A stretch of DNA of 64,000 nt from Wyeomyia smithii. Lineage: Eukaryota > Arthropoda > Insecta > Diptera > Culicidae. The position numbers and the translations under genes were made by a program. Shown in pieces: positions 1 to 13,211 of this stretch. Location of the stretch: the NCBI RefSeq assembly GCF_029784165.1, contig NC_073696.1, positions 193,176,498 to 193,240,497 on the forward strand. Direction: 5' to 3'. The notes below the pieces were generated by a model. That model saw only the letters and a list, made by a program, of their open reading frames with translations. It made no database searches and was not told the origin of the DNA. Every line of letters starts with the position of its first letter. Within the stretch, counting starts at the first letter, position 1.

Positions 1-299
1 AATTGGCCGAAAAAATAAAGAATCGTTTTGGATCTATATTCTCCACCTTATTTTACAATAGAATTCAGCACTTGATACCATTGAACTGAGTTAGCAATAA
101 AAAATAGCATTTTTTTCACGTCCCTAAACGCCACAACATATGCTTCCTGGGCTTGACCATTGTGTAATTAACGGAAGACAATTGAAATTTTGGATTTCTA
201 CTGCTGTTAAAGCAAGATGTACTCAAAGAAAAACTGGTTTATTTTTCCTGAAGATACATTCATTATTAGCGAAAAAATGAACATTTGAGAATGGACTTC

Positions 300-893
300 C
301 CGACGAAGCTTTTCCATGATGCCGGAACACAAGCGGTGTACAACCTTTACGTCCAATTTTCGAATGCACTAATCTACTGTTTGCAGTTCGTTGCGCTTCT
401 GTGATTTTTGTACACCAAGGACCTTAAAATTCCAAAAAATCCTCGATTAGCCGTTCGGTTGTGTATTTTTGGTACTAATGGGGTAGAGTGGTTGTTCAGT
501 AATGTTTGTGATTTTAGTAGCGTTGTGTGATGATACTTTATCTGTCCAAAACTCATACCTTCCATCGACATAATGTTTTAAAAGAAATGGAATCAAAATG
601 TTCTCCACACATTCATTCTAGTACGCATCTTGATCAATAGGCAAACCACTGGGCTCAAACTATGATTTAGACAAGAAGAACAAAGCCCTTTTCTGTTCAT
701 TACTTTGGCCGGTAAATTTAGTTTGCAGAAAATTATACACAGTTGAAACCGGAAGGTTTAACGTGAACTTTTTGCCATGATTTTTATGCAGTTCAGTTAG
801 AACTGTATAAAGCGCTTGCACAATGCTTCTTGTTTGGACGCCATTTTGAACCAAACTTAGCATGTATAAACAAAACAAAAAAAAAACTGACAT
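300..893 (-). pseudogene. Decayed Tc1/mariner-type transposase
   Basis: Read on the minus strand, broken frames give a recognisable transposase order: a helix-turn-helix-like stretch (PVSTVYNFLQTKF, about 730-760), then a spaced ECVENILIPFLLKHYVDG, then FWTDKVSSHH (cognate of the WPDLASSHY block with the second catalytic Asp), then LVPKIHN and GFFGILRSLVYKN (cognate of the VPK..NPPN / PIExFWGILK..VY block). An in-frame stop interrupts the middle and a frameshift follows the FWTD motif. The position of the third catalytic acid has degenerated. Family assignment rests on known conservation of these blocks; the element is inactive. No terminal inverted repeats were identified. Confidence 0.6.
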
Positions 894-981
894 GAAGAGC
901 AGAGAGAGAGCTTACATATACTCTCTTTTCTCTCTGAATGTGCTTGTTGTGAACATCAACTTATGGACTCACAAGGTAGGG

Positions 982-1161
982 TATAGGCTCTATTATCGTC
1001 AGGTTTGTCCAACTATCGTCAGGGAGGTAAATGATGTCCTAGAGTGTTAATTCCTTGCATGATGGCTTTTCATATCGCAGAGCATTTTGCTGCAGAATAT
1101 TAGTTCTCCATGACATCACTGACGACAATCGGAAAAAAATCTGACGATAATGGAGCCGATA
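982..1161. mobile_element. Small MITE-like inverted repeat
   Basis: A 21-bp end at 982-1002 (core GGCTCTATTATCGTCAG) is repeated in inverse at 1141-1161 with two mismatches, enclosing about 140 bp with no ORF. An extra half copy (ACTATCGTCAGG) lies just inside the left end. The structure is that of a short non-autonomous DNA element; no clear target duplication is seen. Confidence 0.5.
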
Positions 1162-1764
1162 GGTTTGCTCAGACGGTTCTCAACACCTTCTGGTTCAGCT
1201 TGCAGGCACTCGATCCACGCTCTTTCGCTCCATGAAACGTTCGAGAATAGAACGAATACATGGAAGCAATGGATACATGAAGCAACACAAAACACTTTGT
1301 GGCTCTAGCTCAGTGATGCTTCGTCTGCAACCATTCAAAGTAATATGCATGCTGCTTTCTTGCGCCTTCTGTTTTGTTGAACTAATAAAAACCGAAGGTG
1401 CCTTAATTTATTCAGAAATAGAGAACACGCAGATGATAAGTACACATTTTTTATCATGGAAAACGAATTGCGGTAAACAATTGCCACGAAAAATTAATTC
1501 ACACAGACGCTCACAGGCATGGTTATCGTTAATATGAAGTCTAATAGGTGCTTTTGACGATTTTGTATAAATGTTACGTACTTATCTATTAATTCTTTAT
1601 ATCTTAAAACAGATTGCATCCGAATCTCGTAACTTCTACAATAAGTTTAGTTTTACGCAGAAAGGTGATTTAGGGCCGTTACTTGTCCTTATCTGTATCA
1701 GTTTCGTTATTCTCAACAGCTGCAGTATAACGCGCAACAAGACATAAAAGTGTTTTACTAAATG
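1162..1764. other. Gap with no recognised gene
   Basis: One 101-codon open frame (1232-1537, +) exists but shows no recognisable motif, splice context or low-complexity explanation, and is probably chance. Confidence 0.5.
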
Positions 1765-1830
1765 TACAGGGTGTTCAATAAGTTCGAATACACTTTAAAA
1801 ATGTGTTGAAAATCTAAGATACAATATATT
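1765..1830 (-). mobile_element. Mariner-type 3' terminal repeat fragment
   Basis: TACAGGGTGTTCAATAAGTT starts at a TA dinucleotide (1765). This is a typical mosquito Tc1/mariner end. A matching end in the opposite orientation (TTGAACACCCTGTA) lies at 7773-7786, next to a transposase C-terminus. The two may be the ends of one element split by the repeats at about 2300-7327, or two independent remnants. Confidence 0.5.
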
Positions 1831-2300
1831 CTTTCCTGATTCAACCCTCTCCCCGTTTTCGTGTGGCGCAAATAGGGTAACGTAAATAGGGTATTGTGAC
1901 AATCACGTGTGCTCTTGAAACAATTCAATGTTGTAATTACATCAATTAGATACCATAGATACAGTTTGTATACTTTTACTAGGGAAAAAAGTTAAAATAC
2001 TAATTAGAGGTATGGCCGTAAAATATTCGTCTTTATCCAGAGCAAACATATTTTTGCCATGTCGCCTGACCAAGCTTTAAAAGCTTTTTGTTTATTATTC
2101 GGCCGCTGCACACTGGACGGAGAGGCAGGTTGTAGCGATTTACAAATAATTGTTTCCCAACTTATCACATTTAACGATTCGAAAATGGTTGCAAATTTCT
2201 GCAAAACCACTATTAACCCGATTTTTTTCATTTTCAGATGCCTAATATAACGAAAACTTAACGACAGAAGGATGTTCTAGTCAAATCCACTGTTTTTACT
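1831..2300. other. Gap with no recognised gene
   Basis: AT-rich sequence; only short open frames around 2000-2250. Possibly the 3' untranslated part of the split mariner plus flanking DNA. Confidence 0.4.
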
Positions 2301-2449
2301 CTAAAAAACCTAAATTAATCCACCTAGCGGTCAGACCCAGCCTTTCTCATTCAAACTTTTTTTTTTTTGTAAAAATAGATTTACATGAACGCTTCAATCC
2401 AATAAATGTATATTCACTCTTTAGGTCCTAAAATATTGATGTTGTAATC

Positions 2450-2850
2450 TATACATATAAAAATGTAGTCCGGTCTGTCAGTTTGTTTGATCCATATAGG
2501 CTCGAAAACTACCGAACCGATCGACGTGAAAATTTGTATGTAGGGGTTTTTGGTCCCGTTAAAGGTTCCTATGATAGTTTGAGACCCCTCCCTCTTCTGG
2601 AAAGGAGGGGTCCAATACAAACGAAACATACATTTCTGCACAACTCAAGAACAAACCAAGCAAATGAAACCGAATTTGGCATGTGGATGTTTTGAAGTGT
2701 AATAAATATGTCCATAATGGTTCGACGCCCCTCCCTCTTATGAAAGGACATGTGTCTGCACAAATTTCTGCACATGTCGCGAACTAATCAACTAAATGGA
2801 ACCATATTTGGCAGGTGAATGTTTTTAGTGGTAACAAATGATACACAGCT
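2450..2850. repeat. Helitron-like or unclassified insert in composite repeat
   Basis: Contains ATATAAAAATGTAGTCCGGT followed by a block about 'gtctgtcag..ataggctcgaaaactaccgaaccgat'-type sequence, then a partial second copy with CCCTCCCTCTTATGAAAGG (compare CCCTCCCTCTTCTGGAAAGG at 2587). Similar terminal sequence is common in insect Helitron-type or related dispersed repeats, but no CTRR end could be confirmed, so the class is uncertain. Confidence 0.3.
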
Positions 2851-3380
2851 GCTGAAATCGACCACAGACCCCATTTTGGATTCTAGGTTGGCGACTTCTG
2901 GTTCCTGGGAAACAGCGGAAAATGATCGAATTACACCCAATATGGGTGTTTCTTCAACCAGAATGACGCTCAGAGGCCAGAAATTATTTTAAAAACCATT
3001 TTGAAATCCAAGATGGCGACTTCCGGTTCGTGAAAAACAGCCTAAAATAACCAAATACCATCCAATATGAATATCTCTGGAACCAGAATGATGCAATGAG
3101 CTAACAATTGACCTCAGGCACCATTTTGAATCGCTAAATGGTAACTTATAGGAAACAGTCGAAAATGACCAAATAATACTCAACATGGATATTTCCGTAA
3201 TCGAGATGATGCATAGAAACCAAACATTGACCTTTGACACCATTTTGAATTTAAAGACGACCACTGTTAGTTCCTGGAAAACAACCAAAATAACTGAATA
3301 CCTCCTAATATGGCTATTTCCGGTGTCAGATTGATGCCAGAAAATCTGCTGAAAATGACCGAATGCCACCCAATCTTAAT
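2850..3380. repeat. Diverged tandem repeat, unit about 122 bp
   Basis: The phrase CCATTTTGRATY recurs at about 2872, 2996, 3120 and 3240. Each is followed by a 'gatggcgacttccggttcctgg' type block, a 'gaaaatgaccgaataccacccaatatg' type block and 'ttccggaaccagaatgatgc'. About 4.5 units, well diverged. The same unit occurs at about 60440-60780 and 61087-61190, and at the window end (63930-64000). Confidence 0.7.
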
Positions 3381-4570
3381 ATATTCAGAATTAAAGTCCA
3401 AAGCCAAAAGTCGAAGATTTTGTCATTTCGATAAAACCATTCATTTCAAACGATTTGTCTTTTGACTTTGATCATATCCTATGGCCGATTCGTCGTGCAT
3501 TTGCCGACTTTAAACACATCGCAAGGAATCAATGAATTTGGAACGTTCAAATAGTACAAAACCACATTTAAATTATGTTGAGACCACATATATCAATCAA
3601 AGCAGGTATAGTTTTAAATAGCCTCTGAATTTCTCTTCTTTCCATAACTTTTGAGCCACATATCAAATTGTTATGAAGTTTGTTATTTGTAAGTTTGAGA
3701 GATGACTTCTTCGTATGACACTAGTTATGTTCAAATTAGTCATGTAATCTTTGAAATAATAGACTTTCGTTGTTTTATTAACAATTTAATACATAACGAT
3801 GGCTAAAGTACAATTATAATCAAATGAAATGGGAACGTATAGGGCAGCCAAACTTTGAAACCACATATTGAATCATAATTCATCAGTTAACCCTTAACTA
3901 GCCCGCTCATCTGATATTAATATTGATAAAATCGGTTGTGTAGTTTCTGAGATAATGAAGTTTCGTGGTTTTCACATTTCGGTACTTTACAGACGAAGTT
4001 ACAGTCCGATTACAGTAAAATTCAATAGGGTGTTACGAGGCAGCTAGACTTATTAGTTGACACTAATTTTGTAGAAATCGGGTCAGCCATCACTGAGAAA
4101 AGTGAGTGAGTTCAAGTAGTCTTCGGAATATGTTCCTTTTCATAGCTGGATTTCACATTTTTAAACATAACAGGAAAAGTAACAGTCTGATTGCAAAACA
4201 AATCAATAGGGTCTTATGGGGCAACTAGACCTTCCATTTGACACTGATTTTATGAAAATCGGTTCAGCCATCTCTGAGAAACATGAGTGAGATTAAGTAG
4301 TCTTCAAAACACGTTTCTTGTTATAACTTTTGACCCACATGTTCAATTATTATGAAATTCAAAGGTTAAGGGTATTTCAGGTAGCCCGTTCATTTGAAAT
4401 CAATTTTGTTCAAATCGGTTGTGTAGTTTTCGAGATAATGATGTTTCATGATTTTTACATTTTGAACCATAACCTCTAAACTAAAAATCCGATTACAATG
4501 AAATTTGCAATTAATTTCATGAAAATCGGTCCAGCCATCTCTGAGAAAAGTGAGTGAGAATAAAAATCTG

Positions 4571-4606
4571 CACATACACACACATACACACACACACATA
4601 CATACA
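4571..4606. repeat. Short (CA)n tract in copy 1
   Basis: ACACATACACACACATACACACACACATACATA-type sequence. It occupies the same place as the much longer (CA)n at 7075-7206 in copy 2, so the microsatellite is an inherited part of the repeat that has expanded in copy 2. Confidence 0.75.
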
Positions 4607-4735
4607 GAAAATGCTCAGCTCGTCGAGCTGAGTCGAGTGATATATGCCATTCGGCCCTTTGGAGCACTTTTATACTTTCGGTTTTGCAAGTGATTGCTAT
4701 ACCTTTCTAGGAGAAAGGCAAAAAGATAATGATCT

Positions 4736-5696
4736 GAAAAAAGATCCACACACGGTACTAAATATGATGGGCCAAACTATAGACTTGGTGTGTGTAATAA
4801 TTAAATAAGTACATATAGACGTGGTGGTCCAAAATACGTTTTCAATACTCCATTGAAATTTTGATGTTTTTATGATATTTTCCAATTCATTGTTTAAATG
4901 ACAATAATGACAATAATGACAATAATTTTCATTGTTGAACGATGTCATTTTAAAATTGACATATGACTCTTCACAATGCACAATGGTCCAATAAGGCAGA
5001 AGAGTGGAACCTAATTCCATAGCGCCTTTCACCTTCATCCTAGCTTAATAGTGTTTTCGGAGTAATTTTTTGTATGAATGACCCGTATAATCGCAAATTG
5101 TCAAAATATATGAAAAGTTTACTATACTGAAAATAAAAAATTAAATTAAAGTTTTTGAAAGTTGACTTGAATATTATTACTTCCTCTTGACATTGGATTG
5201 ACTCAGGCAAGATTTTGAACTATGAACTAAGTTCAAATCTATCGAGGGAGACTGAGAAAATCAGGTTTTCACGAAAAAACTTACTTTTGTGAATTTAAAC
5301 TCGGGTTTCTCAGAATCTGTGCAAACTTAAACAAATATTTAATCGCGTATGGATTCAGGAGACCTTATTCTAAGTATACAAAAGGGCAATAATCTTATTT
5401 GAATTTCTATGAAAAGACGTAATTTTGTGGTTTTGCACTGAAATAATCTCTCTTACATACCATATTTCATCTTCCTGACATGATTTGATACATGGAGCAA
5501 ATAATACGTATGAAAATTCGCATCGTTTTCTCAATCTGTTTGAAAAACAAGAATAAAACACAGACATATTTGCCCCTCCCGAAAAAGGGAGGGTCCAGCG
5601 GGGTGGTATCTTCACCAAAACTTAGAGCAACTATTCCCCTTGAACAATATTCCATGTTTTCCCAAATCGGCAGTGGCAGTGCTGAGAACGATCATT
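4736..5696. other. Spacer between the two composite repeats
   Basis: AT-rich; a triple GACAATAAT run at about 4900-4927 (three tandem 10-mers) is the only evident structure. No gene is supported. Confidence 0.5.
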
Positions 5697-7327
<1,631 letters not shown>

Positions 7328-7786
7328 TTGTGTTGTATGACGAGCTTGAGACGTTTTTCGAAATAAAAGCACGCGGCACGCACCATCAGATAATCTGCAT
7401 CTCATCCCAGATCTTAGAAATGAGCATTTTAATTTGGTCAATAGACTCACTTTATGTTCGCTCTACTTGATGATGGTCGTCTATACATGAATGTCCAGAG
7501 GATTAGGGTCCGGGGAGCTGGGAGACCACGAAGCCTCATAGAGAGAATCAGTAAAATTCTCCCGACACCACGCTTGGACGATATTAGCCGTTTGAACTGG
7601 TGCATCGTTCTGTCGAAGGACGTAATAAGTAAACAAACGGAGTAAACAAACAACAAATGTCAGCAAATCGACAACATGCGCGTCGGTTATTCTATATATG
7701 AGGCTAAAGCTGACAGTAATACCAATACACAAAATGCACATGCTCTGCACCTACTTAACGATGAAAAGACTTTTGAACACCCTGTA
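7328..7786 (-). pseudogene. Mariner-type transposase C-terminus with terminal repeat
   Basis: Minus-strand frames give VLRQNDAPVQTANIVQAW, ENF, then WSPSSPDPNPLDIHVW, which is the mariner signature around the third catalytic acid (WPPSSPDLNPLDYxVWG) preceded by the Q.DGAPAHTA block with the second Asp. It continues through a frameshift to IWDEMQII and VRAACFYFEKRLKLVIQHKL, the usual C-terminal end, and stops abruptly at the edge of the composite repeat (7327). Upstream, TACAGGGTGTTCAA (reverse complement at 7773-7786) forms the 5' terminal repeat at a TA. The N-terminal transposase half is missing and the frame is broken, so it is a dead copy. Confidence 0.75.
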
Positions 7787-8635
7787 TAGCTTAAATTTCG
7801 ACCTCGTTTTGAGTAGAGGGATTTTCATAATGATTTGAAAATTACACTGAATTTTGAACATGTCGTTAAAATAAGTCCTTAAATAAGCACATATCTTCAA
7901 ACTCTCTATATTGAGAAGTGAATAGTCAGAGCTTACACGGACAAGCAATATGACCATTGAAAGATTTCCAACTTGAGTGAGTCCCAGGCTATCAAAAGCT
8001 CCAATAAAAGTAGATTTTCAAGCCTAATCAGTCGAATGAAGGATCATGCATAGAACTCTATTCAGTTCATTGTTAAGTAACTAACCGTACTTCCAAGTCT
8101 ACATTTGATGATTAAATTTCGAGAGACATGGAAAACAGCTTCTTAACCGAGCATGAAATTTGGCATACAATTCGGTTTCGCCGTACAGAACGCTGTTCAA
8201 ATCGATGAAAGAAGTTCAATAAACTCAAAATTAAAGAAAATAACAATTAGCAATATTTTAATTGAACTTTTCCTTAACTATAGCATTCGTGTGTTGGGCC
8301 AATCCATGGTAAGCTTACCGGAAGTCTTCACCAGAAGAATAATGACCTATTATTATTTTTAAAGAATTTTCACACGTTATCACAAGTTTCTAACTCGACC
8401 CCTTCTTCTTTGTAACCTCCATACCACTGCTCCAGTCCTGTGTGCTGATTTCTTTATTACTTATAACTTTCATGTTCATGAAGAGGTCTCTTTTTAACTT
8501 GAAACTTCAGAAAAAGTCCATGCAAAACTTCATTTGAACTCGTAACTCAGAAAAGTTGACGCGGAACGTATATTGAACTTTTATGTTCAGAGAAAGTTCA
8601 GGAAAAATGTATACTAAAATATACTAAAACATTGT
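7787..8635. other. Gap with no recognised gene
   Basis: No ORF with recognisable content. About 8470-8610 holds loosely repeated GAACTTTYATGTTCA / AACTTCAG.AAAGT phrases, probably a decayed repeat. Confidence 0.4.
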
Positions 8636-8960
8636 ACAAACTTTTGCAGCGAGAGCTGTCGAAATCTTTTTATCTGTGGCTTTTTGAAATCTTCTGAAAG
8701 TTTCGCTACATTAACAATCGCTTGGATTTCCAAACACACAATCTATTTTGAAAACAATAATCGTTGTTTCTCTGTGGCTTTTAATAGTTAAAATTACAAG
8801 ATACTCGTTTTTTTTCGAAGCTGGTAAGTTCATGGATTTTTTTTTTGTTGCGAGTCCCGGAACATTTTCTGTGTTTTCTACAGACATAGATTACGCGAAG
8901 TTGTATAAACATCTTTCCTTCTCGTACCAAAACACAAACCCTTTGAAGCAAAAAAAAAAC
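8636..8960 (+). repeat. Dispersed repeat, member A of inverted pair
   Basis: Matches, in inverse orientation, the segment at about 17194-17477. Shared blocks include TTTTGCAGCGAGAGCTGTCG, the AAAACAATAATCGTTGTTT region, and CGAAGTTGTATAAACATCTT followed by CGTACCAAA.CACAA. Moderate divergence indicates an old dispersed family. The 99-codon frame over it (8748-9047) has no recognisable motif. Confidence 0.7.
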
Positions 8961-9922
8961 AGTTTTTACCTCGAAAGTGACCTTCGAACTCATATTTCAG
9001 CAACTACATGCACAATTGACACAAACTGTTTCGCATATTGTAGATAGATTTTTTCTCTAACCGTATTAAATAGTTTCGTTGTTGAAAACTGCAATTGAAA
9101 TTGTTAAGTTACAATCAAAGTTTAGATGTCAGGTGATGCCATACGGCACAAGTGTATGAGAGATAAACAAATTAAAAGCTAAGGAAAGACAACTGGGTAT
9201 AGATTAGCATCCACTTTGGGAACCACTCGCTGATTGGTTGAAATTGAAAACCCCGAGTGCGTTAAAATTTATAATCAGGCTTGCTGCCAGTGTTGCTGAA
9301 CAACATGTTTCGTTGTTTTTATTTATGTTTTTATGATGTCACCTGTTATAATCTAAAATATTCCCAAGTGAACATTCAAAATAAAGTACAAAGCGTACAA
9401 ATGCGGGTGTAGTAAGCGATCAGACTTGGCTCATCACTTATATCAATTACCAAAAGATATAATATTGTTCATGCGGAGGACAATTCAGATGGGTCAATGA
9501 ATGAAATTTTTTTTTAATGATTAGGCCGTTACAAATTTTATTTTCATTTTATGTCACCCCCCTTCGAAAATCTTGAATATTTGAAGGGGAAGAAAAAAAA
9601 GCTCAAACCGTTTTGTTCATTTTATTGGTTTTCCGACAGCATAAATGCTTAATTTAGCAACAAACAAGTCAGGTGACAGCGAGAGTGTCGTCGAAAGGCA
9701 AGCGAAATAAATAATAATAATAATAAAGTGTTATTTTTCAAAATTTATTTGAGTGCAAGTTACAAACGTCATAACTTGCACACAAACTTTGATCAAAGAT
9801 ATTTCTTTTTTTTCGTCTCAGTGTTATTTATTTTTCGCCACCCCCTCTGCTAACTTTGATAACCTTGGACATAAAAAGAATTCGAAATTTGTATCAGCCT
9901 TAATATTAGTAAATATTGAGTA
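8961..9922. other. Gap with a short (AAT)n tract
   Basis: An (AAT)n run lies at 9707-9726. GTCAGGTGA occurs at about 9127 and 9669. No gene is supported. Confidence 0.5.
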
Positions 9923-10032
9923 TATTTCTGTTGAATTATCGACGTTTAACGGTGAGAAATAAATTAAAAGCCACAAATTTCCGGCTTTTAATTTATTTCT
10001 CACCGATAAACGTCGATAATTCAACAGAAATA
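9923..10032. repeat. Near-perfect 50-bp-arm hairpin
   Basis: Arms 9923-9972 and 9983-10032 are inverse complements with a single mismatch (AAC versus ATC), around a 10-nt loop ACAAATTTCC. The unit is flanked by a 13-bp direct repeat AAATATTGAGTAT at 9911-9923 and 10062-10074. High arm identity implies recent formation, or exchange between arms. It may be a foldback/MITE insertion or a template-switch inverted duplication. Confidence 0.85.
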
Positions 10033-10074
10033 AAATTAGGCGGTGATGATCCCAACGAAACAAATATTGAGTAT

Positions 10075-11433
<1,359 letters not shown>

Positions 11434-11944
11434 GAGCAGATATGCAGATATCGGGCAGATTTAATTCGTAATTTAAAAAATGAAGGACAGCGATAAAAAA
11501 ATTTTGAAAATCACGTTTTGCCTAGAAAATGTAGCTCTTTCAGATGATACGAAAAACTGATATAGCTAAACAACCCAATTCAATTCAATTCCATTGATTA
11601 ATATCTTATTAAACCTTCGTTTTTTCACTAACTTTTGGTAAATACATCAGAATTGATTTTGAAGCTATAATTCCGTTCATACACAACTTATTTAATCAAA
11701 ATTCACAAAATGATATGTTTATCCGATTCTCACTATTATGGGCAACTTTTTGACTTTCCAAGTGTTATTTAAAGCCAGACGACATTTTGAAGAGTAATTT
11801 CGGTCGGAAAGGGTTAGAAATCACTGTCCCACAGGGTTTATATCGACCATAGGACAGAGTCATGGAAACTCAGGATGAACATGCATTAGTACCAGTCTCT
11901 ATACTACTTAATGCCGATGCATAAATATATTCAAGAGCTCATTA

Positions 11945-12125
11945 GTACAAAGGTTTCACATAAAAGGCACAAACGGCTTGCGGAGTAATGTTGTTTACGT
12001 TCACTTAACTTCAATTTGACTATTAAAGGTTATTGGCATACGTTAAAAGCCAATACAAAATATAGCCTAGTCCATATTACAAGGTTGCCCATAATACTGG
12101 GAAAACCGAGATTTGTTATCAGCAT
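11945..12125 (+). repeat. Diverged duplicated segment, unit 1
   Basis: Pairs with 12310-12480: both run from a TTTC.CA.AAAAG phrase through AATGTTGTT.ACGT, CTTCAATTTGACT, ACGGTAAAA/ACGTTAAAAGCCAATAC and end with CCCATAATACTGGGA. The offset is about 360 bp. An old tandem duplication or two copies of one repeat. Confidence 0.55.
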
Positions 12126-12309
12126 TATGGGCCAATGTTTAAGAGCGTATAATAATGTTGTAAATACGAAATATAGAGCGGATATTTCATAATTCGATGA
12201 ATACATACCAATGATTTAAAGTCTCAAAAATTTTTTTCAAGAAAAATAACAACAAACTATCAGTTGATGGGAGTTTACCGATATTTATTGGAAAACTTAA
12301 GAGTTTACC

Positions 12310-12480
12310 TAATTAGTGCAGGAATTTCGCACAAAAGACATATAGAGAAATGTTGTTAACGTCTATTAATCTTCAATTTGACTTGACATACGGTAAAAAC
12401 CAATACGGTAAATACCAATACAAAGTGTAGACTGACCCATAATATTAGTTGGCCCATAATACTGGGATGACTTTAGATAT
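12310..12480 (+). repeat. Diverged duplicated segment, unit 2
   Basis: Second member of the pair described at 11945-12125. It shows an extra internal duplication of the short phrase CGGTAAA.ACCAATAC (about 12392-12422). Confidence 0.5.
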
Positions 12481-13099
12481 GTGTTGATATCATATGACTA
12501 TTTCATCACAGTTCAATCCAAATAGTACACACGAAATTCCGAGCCTCAATCAACCATTGCGTCTGTATAATTCACACACATTTTTATTTCATTTTGCACA
12601 AAGCTGCACAAGCAATCTTTCTTGAACCAACATTAGTACAAACACTCAAAATGATACCGGTAAACATTACCTTAGATGTTTGCTATCTCACTATTGTGTG
12701 TGCATCCGAAATATATCAGAATACATTATTCGGACAATACCTACTATTTACATATTTAATGCGTAATTTTTAAAAATCAATTATAAACACAAATCAAACC
12801 ATCTTCCAAGTTAGTTTAAATTTTTAAGCCATTCAAATAACTCGTCCATTGAAATGGAAACTAATTAGTTCCATTCAAGTCATTATATAAGTATCGTTAC
12901 ATCTGTTACATAATTATCGCGAATGCACTTTCTCTTCTCCATTGTACAAACAACGGCCAACTTTCTAAACATATCTGGGAACTTGTGAACATGTGTATCA
13001 CCTGCACTGTGAGAAAAACAACCAGGTTTGGCTTGTCTTTGAGAAAAAAAAAACCATAATAAACATACCGGTAAACGCTAGTTCACCGTAAACCCAAGG
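12481..13099. other. Gap with no recognised gene
   Basis: AT-rich. ATTATATAAG at about 12882 resembles a TATA box upstream of the candidate first exon at 13190-13211, but the spacing (about 300 bp) does not support direct use without an unseen 5' UTR. Confidence 0.3.
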
Positions 13100-13189
13100 T
13101 TACAGTACCGGAAAAGCCTCTTTTTTGTCCCTCTTCGTTAGCCTCGAAGTCGGCAGACGCTCGAGAGACGGCGGCGCTTGAAGATCATC

Positions 13190-13211
13190 ATGAAGACTGC
13201 AACATGCACAG
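13190..13211 (+). other. Candidate first coding exon (uncertain)
   Basis: In a GC-richer island, ATG at 13190 opens MKTATCT and runs into a strong splice donor, CAG followed by GTAAGTAT at 13212. A lysine-containing start interrupted by an early intron is typical of insect cuticular protein genes, and the next + gene is the cuticular protein at 26.7 kb. However, the 22-nt coding part leaves phase 1, whereas the acceptor at 26732 is phase 0. A direct join would be out of frame, so another exon would be needed or this exon belongs elsewhere. Confidence 0.22.

Larger units (their letters stand above)
2301..4735 (+). repeat. Composite dispersed repeat, copy 1
   Basis: Begins near a block with CACCTAGCGGTCAGACCCAG and ends with TACCTTTCTAGGAGAAAGGC. 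The same start and end recur in copy 2 (5697-7327). Its interior has sentence-like repeats such as CCATCTCTGAGAAAAGTGAG, CAAATCGGTTGTGTAGTTT and CCATAACTTTTGA, each appearing several times. GCCTTTCTC near the start and GAGAAAGGC at the end are inverse of each other. Copy 1 carries about 1.1 kb (2450-3540) that copy 2 lacks. No long ORF. The family is unclassified here. Confidence 0.6.

Noticed and set aside
2989..3369. 126-codon minus ORF
   Set aside because: Lies entirely in the 122-bp tandem repeat; repeated phrases in the peptide reflect the array.
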